A stretch of 12,377 nucleotides of DNA from NCBI GenBank assembly GCA_041917975.1, contig JAYRWN010000437.1, positions 1 to 12,377 on the forward strand, given 5' to 3'. A model generated the notes under the pieces. The model did not search any database. It was not told the origin of the DNA and was given only the letters and a program-made list of their open reading frames with translations. This stretch comes from JAYRWN01 sp041917975 (GTDB lineage: Bacteria > Bacteroidota > Bacteroidia > Chitinophagales > Saprospiraceae). Shown one piece after another: positions 1 through 6,200 of the stretch. The first letter of the stretch is position 1, and every line of letters begins with the position of its first letter. The translations under genes and the position numbers were made by a program.

Positions 1-420
1 CTTTTTACCGCAGAAGCAACTGAAGATTTTCACTTACAAAATGCCAGTCCTGCTCTGGGTAAGGGATTAAAAGCCCACTCACCTTTGAAAGACTTTGAGG
101 GCAACCTTTTCTCGGACCCACCTTCTATCGGCGCCATTGAGGGTTCAATACGTACAACCACCTCCTTGGATGATGGGTATTCTGAATCTATTTCTGCTTA
201 CCCCAATCCATTTCGTAGTGGAATAACTATTCAACCGCCACCTGATCACTACCGAATAAAGCTAATTAATCTCCAAGGCCAAGAAATCTTCATTAGAAAT
301 TATTATCCTTTACCGGGACGACTCGATTTGTCTCACATTAATTCAGGTATATATTGGGTGGAGCTATTTGGATACAACAGCAAGGTTCACTTAGAACCCA
401 TCTTAATTCAAAAATTATGA
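1..420 (+). CDS. C-terminal part of a secreted beta-helix-type surface protein with T9SS sorting domain (5' end outside window)
   Basis: The frame is open from base 1 to the TGA at 418-420, giving 139 residues of a larger protein. Residues 12-22 (LQNASPALGKG) and 31-47 (D-F-x-G-N followed by DPPSIGAIE) match the closing motif of right-handed parallel beta-helix / 'choice-of-anchor' surface proteins of Bacteroidota. Residues about 62-139 form a type A T9SS C-terminal sorting domain: the YPNPF box is at 67-71, followed by an I-x-L-I-N-L-x-G-Q-E strand and a final SGIYWVEL strand. Such proteins are exported by Sec, carried across the outer membrane by the Por secretion system, and attached or released after removal of this domain. 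A TTG at 85 could be read as a start, but the sequence before it is clearly coding and conserved, so it is not the start. The substrate or ligand cannot be told from this fragment. Confidence 0.85.
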   Translation, partial: LFTAEATEDFHLQNASPALGKGLKAHSPLKDFEGNLFSDPPSIGAIEGSIRTTTSLDDGYSESISAYPNPFRSGITIQPPPDHYRIKLINLQGQEIFIRNYYPLPGRLDLSHINSGIYWVELFGYNSKVHLEPILIQKL

Positions 421-492
421 TAATTTAAAAATATTTAAATAAATAATTCTCTTTCGATCGATAAAAACAGGTATTCAGTATTTCAACTTTAG

Positions 493-500
493 TAATTTTG
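493..500 (+). promoter_or_regulatory. Bacteroidota -7 promoter box for the acylphosphatase unit
   Basis: TAATTTTG is an exact match to the Bacteroidota -7 consensus TAnnTTTG. It lies in an AT-rich spacer (18 G+C in the 100 bases 421-520) about 23 bases before the proposed start codon, which predicts a short leader. No TTG or TTTG -33 element is visible at the usual distance, so this is a one-box call. Confidence 0.45.
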
Positions 501-522
501 AGTTAATAATTTAATTACTGAT

Positions 523-810
523 TTGGCTAGTGAGACGATTTCGCGGGTAAGCATACAAGTATCAGGACGTGTACAAGGTGTTTGGTATCGGGCTTCAGCT
601 TTAGAGCGAGCGAGAGATCTGAATTTAGTAGGTTTTGTTTGTAATAAATCCGATGGAACCGTTTACATCGAAGCACAAGGTCCTAGTATCCCGCTGGTTC
701 AATTTATGGATTGGTGTAAACAAGGGCCACCAGCAGCTCGGGTAGATCGAATTGAGGTCAATGATTTACCAGTTAATCCCTTCGAAACTTTTTTTGTCAT
801 TAAAAGATAA
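523..810 (+). CDS. acyP: acylphosphatase
   Basis: This 95-residue protein has the usual length of the acylphosphatase family, small cytosolic enzymes that hydrolyse the carboxyl-phosphate bond of acyl phosphates such as acetyl phosphate. Both family signatures are present: G15-R-V-Q-G-V-W-Y-R23, which supplies the phosphate-binding loop and catalytic Arg23, and G37-F-V-C-N41-K-S-D-G, which supplies catalytic Asn41. Residue 40, often Arg or Lys, is Cys here. The start is TTG: a TGA at 499-501 closes the frame upstream and there is no in-frame ATG or GTG between, so TTG at 523 is the only conventional choice. It puts the catalytic residues at the textbook positions 23 and 41. No Shine-Dalgarno sequence is visible. 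The next gene starts 6 bases after the stop, which suggests co-transcription. Function is confident; the physiological substrate is not known. Confidence 0.92.
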   Translation: MASETISRVSIQVSGRVQGVWYRASALERARDLNLVGFVCNKSDGTVYIEAQGPSIPLVQFMDWCKQGPPAARVDRIEVNDLPVNPFETFFVIKR

Positions 811-816
811 GTATCC

Positions 817-1401
817 ATGTCCAACTATGTACCCTTATTTCTCGCTACCATTTTTTATTTTTTTTTGCATAGTTGGTTAGCTTCTCCGGGGTTCAAGTCC
901 AAGCTAATACCTCCGCTCAGACCGCTAACATTTCGGTTAATCTATAATTTTGTAGCCCTTATTTTACTCGCACTTTTATTGTTGTTGTATAAGTATACCC
1001 CGGGAGAAAAGATATTCGATAGTCAATGGTTAACTTGGATAGGATTTATCTTGATGGCGGTTTCCATAGCACTGATGTACCTGGCATTCCGCGGATATTC
1101 TTTGGGAGAATTTTTAGGAACACATGGTGAGTACTCCTCCGGTTTAAATACGTCTTCTCTCAATGCATATGTACGCCATCCGCTTTATTTTGCCACCATC
1201 ATTCTTTTATTAGGATGGCTACTTTGGTTACCTTACTTCAAAACTTTAGGAGTGGTAATTATTGCATTTATTTATATTCTCCTTGGTGCTAAAATTGAGG
1301 AAAATAAATTAGAAAAACTTTATGGCCAAGATTATAAAAACTATCAAAAAAAAGTTCCCTTTCTTTGGCCTAAAATAGTCATTAAGCCCAGGGATCATTG
1401 A
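817..1401 (+). CDS. isoprenylcysteine carboxyl methyltransferase / phospholipid methyltransferase-family integral membrane protein
   Basis: The 194-residue product has about five hydrophobic segments (roughly 4-22, 37-59, 71-91 and two packed between 124 and 160). Its C-terminal half carries the ICMT/PEMT signature: R120-H-P-L-Y124, then E161-E162, then a Y-G-x-D-Y-x-x-Y-x-x-x-V-x-x-F tail at 169-182. In this superfamily these residues bind S-adenosylmethionine at the membrane face. Bacterial members methylate small or lipid substrates (for example methanethiol in MddA-type enzymes) or are uncharacterised. The N-terminal half, with a His in the first helix, resembles the NnrU/MddA-like branch, so prenyl-cysteine methylation is not implied. 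The gene follows the acylphosphatase after 6 bases and converges with the gene at 1417, with no clear terminator in the 15-base gap. Family assignment is good; the substrate is unknown. Confidence 0.8.
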   Translation: MSNYVPLFLATIFYFFLHSWLASPGFKSKLIPPLRPLTFRLIYNFVALILLALLLLLYKYTPGEKIFDSQWLTWIGFILMAVSIALMYLAFRGYSLGEFLGTHGEYSSGLNTSSLNAYVRHPLYFATIILLLGWLLWLPYFKTLGVVIIAFIYILLGAKIEENKLEKLYGQDYKNYQKKVPFLWPKIVIKPRDH

Positions 1402-1416
1402 CCACGAATAACCCAT

Positions 1417-2013
1417 TTACATTTTAATAACTTTACTTGATCCGCTACCGATGGAAATAATTGACCGTATGGCTACATCTGACGAAACACCTTCTAAAAG
1501 AGTCACTCGTTCAGCAGGTAAATGGAATATAAATCCATTGGTCGGATTTGGCGCTGTAGGAACAAAAACAGTATATGCACCTTTGGGGTGTTCGTCTGTA
1601 ATAAATCCGGTTTGTAAAACCCCGGTATTAAATACATCCACTTGAACAACTTTTGAAAAAGGCAACTTTTTAGCTCCTGTAAATTGTTGAACAGTTTCTT
1701 TAATGATGGAGTACATGGGCAATTTGCCTAGCCATTCGTTCTCAATACTATGCCAGATGGTTTTACCTAACCTGGTGCGCACAAACAGACCCATAAAAAA
1801 ACAAAAAATAATCACTAAAGCAAATGCCAAAAGGTATACTAAGGATTGGTTTAATTCTGCTCCCAAATTAATTAACCTGGCTACTGGAGAAATCAGATTA
1901 ATTGTAAAATTTATAAGTATATTGATGATTACAATAAATATGGTTGCCGGCAAAATAACCACCACACCACCGATCAAAGTTGTTTTAAGAAATTTTTTTA
2001 TTTTATTAAACAT
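1417..2013 (-). CDS. DUF502 family membrane protein
   Basis: The 198-residue protein fits the DUF502 family in length and layout. It has a short basic N-terminus (K-x-x-K-K-F-L-K), a first transmembrane segment at about 13-38, a second at about 57-82, and then a soluble C-terminal half of about 115 residues. The family-typical features seen are a G-L-F-V-R-T-R stretch just after the second helix, an I-Y-x-x-I-K-like motif (Y-S-I-I-K-E), a Q-V-D-V-F strand, and T-x-F-V-P-T-A-P-N-P-T-N-G in the C-terminal domain. DUF502 proteins are widespread in bacteria and plants (LIKE-COV proteins) without an established biochemical role. The gene lies 59 bases downstream of the MFS transporter on the same strand and could be co-transcribed with it. 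The ATG at 2011-2013 gives the expected N-terminus. Confidence 0.85.
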   Translation of the reverse strand: MFNKIKKFLKTTLIGGVVVILPATIFIVIINILINFTINLISPVARLINLGAELNQSLVYLLAFALVIIFCFFMGLFVRTRLGKTIWHSIENEWLGKLPMYSIIKETVQQFTGAKKLPFSKVVQVDVFNTGVLQTGFITDEHPKGAYTVFVPTAPNPTNGFIFHLPAERVTLLEGVSSDVAIRSIISIGSGSSKVIKM

Positions 2014-2072
2014 GCGTCATGATTTAAGTTGAGATATAATTGGAAATATTTGCTAAGCCATTCATCTCTGTG

Positions 2073-3233
2073 CTAGTTACGGACAGGTATGGTCTTCTTT
2101 GCTTCCAGTCGTCTAATTACGATCAATGATCCCAAAGCAATAATTAAAAATAGTGCCGAAGGGTAGACGATAGTGAGGTAAGGCCGTCGTCCTAACACAA
2201 AAGCGCCTAAAAGCGGGCCAATTGATTGCCCTAACCAATTAGTCACCGTGCCCAAGGCCAGAGTGCGTCCCGAACGATCTAATCGTGCAAACAGATTTAA
2301 AAAATTAGGCAGGGATATATTAAATCCAAACCCAAATAGCGCAACCGCAATTAAAAACACCCCAAACCCTTCTCCCGCTGTAAGTAAGATCAAATTGCTC
2401 AACAACATGATCGAAAGACCTAATATGACCTGGTGTTCGGACCACATACGTAAACTGAGCTTAGGAACTAAATACCCTGCTATTAACCCCGTTCCAATGC
2501 TTGAACTGATCGCTAGCCCATTCAAAAAAGCCTCAATATTGTTTTCATTACCAATCCGCTCCATAAAACTGTACAACGAGGAATTACCTGCTTGGAAAGT
2601 CACAAAGCCAATAAACAGCATTCCAAGAATAAGGGTGAAATTCAACTGCCCCTCGGGCTGAGGCGAATCGGTTGCAACCGCTTCACTCCAGGACAATCGC
2701 CAGGCTATAACCCAAGCCAACCCTGCTAAAACAGTTAAAACGGTCCATCCTGCTACTACACCACCTTCATGGATAATAAAGGGAAAAAGGACTAAAAGAA
2801 CCGCGCTATAAAACGAATAAACTACGATATAATTAGCATAGCCATGAGCCGGCTGAGGTAACTTGGCAAACCATGCTAAGGTAGAGACATAGGCCATACC
2901 GCCAAAAAAACCGGCTAAAAGTCGTACAAAGGTTAAAGGTCCGGGTAAACTTATAAAAATAGAAATAAAATGTAATACAAACAGTCCGCTCAGTCCGGTC
3001 AGGATTAAAAGCCTTAAAGGAAATCGGGCTAAAAGAAAAAACATAGCCACTCCGCATAAACATACGCCCAACGTATCGGCAGAGGCAAATAACCCCAAGG
3101 ATTGACGGGAAAATCCGTAATGCTCTTCCAATCCACCTACCATCATAGGTAAAACTGTGATCAGATTAATCCCTGATGTAACAATAAAGGAAACAGCGGA
3201 AAGTCGCCAAAAAGAAGGGTTAGCCATCGACAT
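2073..3233 (-). CDS. major facilitator superfamily (MFS) transporter
   Basis: The protein (about 386 residues) is hydrophobic throughout, with a pattern consistent with 12 transmembrane helices split by a central polar loop near the middle (S-W-S-E-A-V followed by a Pro/Gln/Glu-rich stretch). This is the two-bundle fold of secondary transporters. The region after helix 2 and the G-F-G-F-N-I-S-L-P-N segment in the second half fit general MFS architecture. I cannot assign a substrate; drug, sugar or metabolite export are all possible. A TTG at 3242 would extend the protein by three codons. I prefer the ATG at 3233 (or a second ATG at 3227), both better starts just before the first hydrophobic segment. 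No Shine-Dalgarno is seen, nor a good promoter box in the 51 bases before the upstream gene's stop, so it may be transcribed from the DUF4412 gene's promoter. Confidence 0.82.
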   Translation of the reverse strand: MSMANPSFWRLSAVSFIVTSGINLITVLPMMVGGLEEHYGFSRQSLGLFASADTLGVCLCGVAMFFLLARFPLRLLILTGLSGLFVLHFISIFISLPGPLTFVRLLAGFFGGMAYVSTLAWFAKLPQPAHGYANYIVVYSFYSAVLLVLFPFIIHEGGVVAGWTVLTVLAGLAWVIAWRLSWSEAVATDSPQPEGQLNFTLILGMLFIGFVTFQAGNSSLYSFMERIGNENNIEAFLNGLAISSSIGTGLIAGYLVPKLSLRMWSEHQVILGLSIMLLSNLILLTAGEGFGVFLIAVALFGFGFNISLPNFLNLFARLDRSGRTLALGTVTNWLGQSIGPLLGAFVLGRRPYLTIVYPSALFLIIALGSLIVIRRLEAKKTIPVRN

Positions 3234-3293
3234 AGATGTCAAAGAAATCAGCTCGAAATATTATTGTTCTGATAATTAGAATTGAATAATAGG

Positions 3294-4232
3294 TTATTTT
3301 TCCGTGTTCCCATCATCCAAACCCACGAATTTGTAATCCTTTTTGGTAAGAGTCAGTGCCAGGTTTTTGTCTACAGCTATTACGGACCAGATTACAGGTT
3401 GTTCTTTATTGTCCTTGGCTGTATATTTTGATTCCAGGACCAGCCCTTGGATTTTCTGCCATTCCGCCATGTGTGGTTGACCCGAAAATCTTTGCGCATG
3501 TCGATAAAACCCTTCTTGCCATAGATTGGACAATTCAGTGGTCGCATACCATTCAAAACTGTTTTCTTCACTTTCTCCCACAAACAATTTACAGGAATAA
3601 CCAGCAATTGTTTTGGTTTTGTTGGTAGGTTTTATTTTAATCGCCATCATGGCGCTGTCACCATAATGGGTGGCAATAGTGAGGAACCCCGGCATGGCTT
3701 GTCCGGTTTTCTCGCCTTTCTTATTTTCACTAAACATAACCACAACATCCTTTTCCAGATCAAAAACCAGATAACTAGTCTGCTGTTTCTCCTCCTGCCG
3801 GATGGCAAAGATCGGTTTTTCAGTATTAAGCAGATAGGCAGAAGTAGTCACTCTATCTCCCTCCCGAACCTCAGTATCCATGCGGACCTGAAAGGAGTAA
3901 TTATCTGCTACCTGACTGGCATCATTCATTCCGGCCAAAATTTCCCTGTACCTGACTTGGACTTGTTCGGTAGTGACTTTTTCTCCGCGATTCACCCGGT
4001 CAATACTATCCTGTATAGCTTGCTCCCTGGCGATATCACTTAGATAATTATCAATTTGTCTCTCCAGATATCTGGTCAGTTGGTCGGCGATAATTTCGGC
4101 CGCCTTATCTTCCAATCTTTGTTGAGTTTTATTGATAGCTCGATTTAAGACACGATCCAAGATCTGGGCATGACCAGGATGGCCAATTATAAAAAACAAA
4201 CCGGTTAATCCCCAAAATAATAACTTCTTCAT
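3294..4232 (-). CDS. secreted DUF4412 domain protein
   Basis: The 312-residue product begins with a clear Sec signal peptide: K2-K3, a hydrophobic core at about 4-17, and likely cleavage near H-A-Q at 21-23. Residues about 24-105 are charged and predicted helical (many Glu, Arg, Asp, Gln). Residues about 110-300 form a beta-rich domain resembling DUF4412, with the recognisable I-A-G-Y-S-C-K motif at 209-215 followed by an F-E-W-Y-A-T strand at 226-231. DUF4412 proteins occur mainly in Bacteroidota and other Gram-negatives, are exported to the periplasm or surface, and have no established function. A hydrophobic-ligand-binding role has been imagined from the fold but is not shown here. The ATG at 4230-4232 is the only start consistent with the signal peptide. 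The MFS gene follows on the same strand after about 60 bases. Confidence 0.75.
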   Translation of the reverse strand: MKKLLFWGLTGLFFIIGHPGHAQILDRVLNRAINKTQQRLEDKAAEIIADQLTRYLERQIDNYLSDIAREQAIQDSIDRVNRGEKVTTEQVQVRYREILAGMNDASQVADNYSFQVRMDTEVREGDRVTTSAYLLNTEKPIFAIRQEEKQQTSYLVFDLEKDVVVMFSENKKGEKTGQAMPGFLTIATHYGDSAMMAIKIKPTNKTKTIAGYSCKLFVGESEENSFEWYATTELSNLWQEGFYRHAQRFSGQPHMAEWQKIQGLVLESKYTAKDNKEQPVIWSVIAVDKNLALTLTKKDYKFVGLDDGNTEK

Positions 4233-4248
4233 AGTTAGGTTTTTAGGT

Positions 4249-4256
4249 CAAAATAA
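4249..4256 (-). promoter_or_regulatory. candidate -7 box for the DUF4412 gene
   Basis: On the minus strand this reads TTATTTTG, one mismatch from TAnnTTTG, 16 bases before the ATG. A TTG on the minus strand at 4277-4279 lies 20 bases upstream, within the spacing range described for Bacteroidota promoters. The spacer is AT-rich and also holds the divergent tRNA promoter, so chance matches are likely. Confidence 0.28.
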
Positions 4257-4331
4257 TAATTATCTCCCTCAAGTAACAACATATTTAGGTAAAGGGATGG
4301 CTAAATGCCCTTTTTTGATGAGATATTTTTT

Positions 4332-4339
4332 TAATTTTG
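4332..4339 (+). promoter_or_regulatory. -7 promoter box for tRNA-Arg
   Basis: TAATTTTG is an exact TAnnTTTG match and the same eight bases as the box before the acylphosphatase gene. It ends 14 bases before the tRNA, which is where a stable-RNA promoter is expected. A TTTTTTG at 4311-4317 could serve as the -33 element, but the 14-base spacing is shorter than usual. Confidence 0.55.
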
Positions 4340-4348
4340 CCGGCAAAA
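4335..4348. repeat. perfect 14-base palindrome upstream of tRNA-Arg
   Basis: TTTTGCCGGCAAAA is fully self-complementary. Its left half shares TTTTG with the -7 box and its right half ends 6 bases before the first tRNA base, so it spans the expected transcription start. It could be an operator or simply a discriminator region; nothing in the window identifies a binding protein. Confidence 0.6.
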
Positions 4349-4353
4349 ATAAA

Positions 4354-4426
4354 GGTCCCGTAGCTCAACGGATAGAGCATCTGCCTTCTAAGCAGAGGGT
4401 TCCAGGTTCGAGTCCTGGCGGGATCA
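4354..4426 (+). tRNA. tRNA-Arg (anticodon UCU)
   Basis: The 73 bases fold into a complete cloverleaf. The acceptor stem GGTCCCG (4354-4360) pairs with CGGGATC (4419-4425) with one G-T pair. The D stem is GCTC/GAGC (4363-4366 and 4375-4378). The anticodon stem TCTGC/GCAGA encloses loop CTTCTAA with TCT at 4387-4389. The T stem CCAGG/CCTGG encloses TTCGAGT. The discriminator is A4426 and the 3' CCA is not encoded, so it must be added by the CCA-adding enzyme. The anticodon reads AGA and, by wobble, AGG arginine codons. It stands alone on the plus strand between two minus-strand genes. No terminator hairpin is evident right after it, only a T-rich stretch at 4427-4437. Confidence 0.97.
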
Positions 4427-4473
4427 CTTCTTTTCTTGATTCATAAGGGCTGATTAATTTTTCAAGAATGTTT

Positions 4474-5235
4474 TTAGGTTTTGGGTTGTGGGCTGATACT
4501 GGTCCAGCCACCATCGATGACCAGACTTTGTCCGGTTATGTGACGGGATTGGGATGATACTAAAAATAACGCAGCGGTGGCAATATCCTGGACATCTGCC
4601 GGTCGACCCAATGGCGTGAGTTTGCTCCACTCCTCGTTAAAATCAGGCATTGCCAACGTCCGCTCCGTCAGCGTAGCCCCCGGAGCGATACAATTAATAT
4701 TTATTTTATAAGGAGAGAGTTCCAGGACCAAATTTTTAGCTAACATTTCCAATCCAGCCTTGGTCGAAGCATAAGCGGCTAAATTTTTATGTGCCTGATG
4801 CCCTACCGCTGAAGATAAAAACAAAATACTTCCTCCCTGAGGTTGTTGACGCATTTGCAGAGAGGCTTGTTGGGCTAAGAAAAAACTCCCACCTAAATTT
4901 ACGCGTAACACTTCGAAAAAACTTTTAGCTGAATAACTAAAAAAATCACCAAACAAGGTCACTCCCGCATTAGCAATTGCAATATCAACCTGACCAAAAT
5001 GCTGCACAGAATTAGCGATGAGTTCACTTAAAAATTGAACATCACCCGCATCACCAGGTTGTCCTAGACAGTTTATCCCTTGATTTGAAAGGTGAGTAAC
5101 CGCAACTTGGCATATCTTAGGATCAACATCATTTAAGACCACCTTCGCTCCTGCCAGTCCCAACTGCTGAGCAATCTCAAACCCGATGCCCAATCCAGCA
5201 CCGGTGATCACGACAACTTTCCCCTGAAAACTCAT
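4474..5235 (-). CDS. short-chain dehydrogenase/reductase (SDR), classical type
   Basis: Read from the ATG at 5235 the protein has 253 residues, the normal size of a classical SDR. The Rossmann motif T11-G-A-G-L-G-I-G18 binds the dinucleotide. Asp36 at the end of the second strand suggests preference for NAD(H) over NADP(H). The structural N89-A-G91 motif and the full catalytic tetrad N113, S142, Y155 and K159 (Y-A-S-T-K) are present, followed by I-A-P-G-A and the C-terminal D-G-G-W motif. It should be an active cytosolic oxidoreductase of alcohols or ketones; members like this include 3-oxoacyl-ACP reductase-like and sugar or steroid dehydrogenases, and the substrate cannot be told. A TTG at 5274 would add 13 residues without family counterpart, so the ATG directly before S-F-Q-G-K is chosen. 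It is separated from the upstream nitroreductase by about 400 bases, so it probably has its own promoter. Confidence 0.9.
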   Translation of the reverse strand: MSFQGKVVVITGAGLGIGFEIAQQLGLAGAKVVLNDVDPKICQVAVTHLSNQGINCLGQPGDAGDVQFLSELIANSVQHFGQVDIAIANAGVTLFGDFFSYSAKSFFEVLRVNLGGSFFLAQQASLQMRQQPQGGSILFLSSAVGHQAHKNLAAYASTKAGLEMLAKNLVLELSPYKININCIAPGATLTERTLAMPDFNEEWSKLTPLGRPADVQDIATAALFLVSSQSRHITGQSLVIDGGWTSISPQPKT

Positions 5236-5633
5236 AACATTATTTATAAAGGAGAAAATTAAAGAATTATTCAATACCCGTTGACCGCAATTTCAGATCA
5301 TAACCTTCGACAGGCTAGTCCACAACATCCTCCAAATTGTTTTATTCGCTGGTGATACCATTCGTCTTGGTGGCTCAACCATTTTTCATCACTTTAGTTG
5401 TCCCGACACCAACAGTGTGCATAATGGAGTTAGCCTGGCCTGCTTGTATGGATGGACCGAATACCTGATCCACTTAAAAAGTAAGACAAGTATTTTTACA
5501 TAATTTCAAGGCGTTAAGCTGCCGGCTGTGCAAATTTTCGGCTGGTGATGGTGGTGGCTTTATAAGCTAAATTCACCACAATAATGGTCAAATCTTTATT
5601 AAACTTACGGGACCCGTATATTGTATTAACTTA
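5236..5633. other. gene-free gap with relict-like sequence
   Basis: No gene with a start codon could be supported in these 398 bases. Bases 5281-5460 contain 82 G or C of 180 (46 percent), close to coding DNA and far above other spacers here (18 percent at 421-520, 15 percent at 9721-9800). A start-less open stretch of 72 codons runs on the plus strand from 5285 to the TAA at 5501-5503. On the minus strand one frame reads protein-like for most of the same interval but is broken by several stops. These features suggest a decayed gene or element, strand unknown. A short palindrome, TACGGGACCCGTA, lies at 5606-5618 just after the nitroreductase. A TAATTTTC sequence on the minus strand at 5254-5261, one mismatch from the -7 consensus, could drive the SDR gene. 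Confidence 0.4.
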
Positions 5634-6194
5634 TCACATCCACTTGCTGAACTCTGACCATTTTTTTCTTTTGGTGGGCGTAGGAGTGTGGTCGGTTATT
5701 CCAATATAAAATAATCCCAAACACTTTTCATTGCCGGACAAAGGCAAAAATTCAGCTGCTGCAGAGAGAAAAAAACCAGGTGTACTCCAGTACGAACCCA
5801 ATCCTAATTCGGTACACAATAACCACATATTTTGAACAGATGCAGATACAGCGGCTATTTCTTCCCATTCCGGCAAACCCTCACCAGGGACCATACCTAT
5901 GACTATCACACAAGCCGCTAGTACTGGTCGATTTAAAAATCTTTGATATTTTATTTCCGAGAAATCTTCCGGGGAAGTCGCTTTGAAGGCCTCAGCCATA
6001 TGAGAGCCTAATTTTTGACGGGCTGTTTTATCCAGGTACACGTAGTATCTCCAGGGCTGAGACAACTTATGACTTGGGGCCCAGGAAGCGGCTTCCAAAA
6101 GTAATTCTACTGTTTTTTGGTCCAAGGTCTGATCCGGTTGATAGCTTTCCGGATATACTGCTCTGCGTCTTTTAATTAACTGCAAAAGGTGCAT
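5634..6194 (-). CDS. nitroreductase family protein, YdjA-like
   Basis: The 186-residue protein is a short-form FMN-dependent nitroreductase. The N-terminal K-R-R-R-A-V motif at about 8-13 (usually R-R-S) contributes to FMN phosphate binding. The A-S-W-A-P-S-H-K-L-S-Q-P-W-R segment at 36-49 is the hallmark of the YdjA branch, and G-L-G-S-Y-W-S-T-P plus a late L-G-L-F-Y-I-G strand complete the fold. These enzymes use NAD(P)H to reduce nitro compounds or quinone-like acceptors as homodimers in the cytosol; the natural substrate of YdjA-type members is unsettled. The ATG at 6192-6194 lies 6 bases after the stop of the upstream peptidase gene, so the two are probably translated from one message. 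The gene ends with TGA followed directly by an in-frame TAA (5631-5633). Confidence 0.88.
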   Translation of the reverse strand: MHLLQLIKRRRAVYPESYQPDQTLDQKTVELLLEAASWAPSHKLSQPWRYYVYLDKTARQKLGSHMAEAFKATSPEDFSEIKYQRFLNRPVLAACVIVIGMVPGEGLPEWEEIAAVSASVQNMWLLCTELGLGSYWSTPGFFLSAAAEFLPLSGNEKCLGLFYIGITDHTPTPTKRKKWSEFSKWM

Positions 6195-6200
6195 GAAGAG

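Noticed and set aside
85..420. Independent small gene starting at the TTG at 85
   Set aside because: The codons before it are in frame, open to base 1 and match the same surface-protein closing motif, so this is the tail of a longer gene.
1451..2032. Plus-strand open frames opposite the DUF502 gene
   Set aside because: They lie antisense to a well-recognised family member and show no domain or hydrophobic pattern of their own.
3234..3242. TTG at 3242 as start of the MFS transporter
   Set aside because: ATG codons lie 3 and 5 codons downstream, still before the first hydrophobic segment, and are better starts.
3356..4043. Open frames on both strands overlapping the DUF4412 gene
   Set aside because: They are shadows of the real gene, which has a signal peptide and a domain motif in its own frame.
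4433..4468. TTCTTGA/TCAAGAA inverted repeat as tRNA or SDR terminator
   Set aside because: Only 7 weak base pairs with a 22-base loop; too unstable to support a terminator call.
5236..5274. TTG at 5274 as start of the SDR protein
   Set aside because: The extra 13 residues precede the usual SDR N-terminus and add nothing family-like; the ATG at 5235 gives a standard 253-residue enzyme.
5319..5333. Minus-strand G-G-C-C-G motif suggestive of a homocysteine S-methyltransferase remnant
   Set aside because: The five-residue match stands alone, followed by a stop after a few unrelated residues, and a competing plus-strand frame is open over the same bases.
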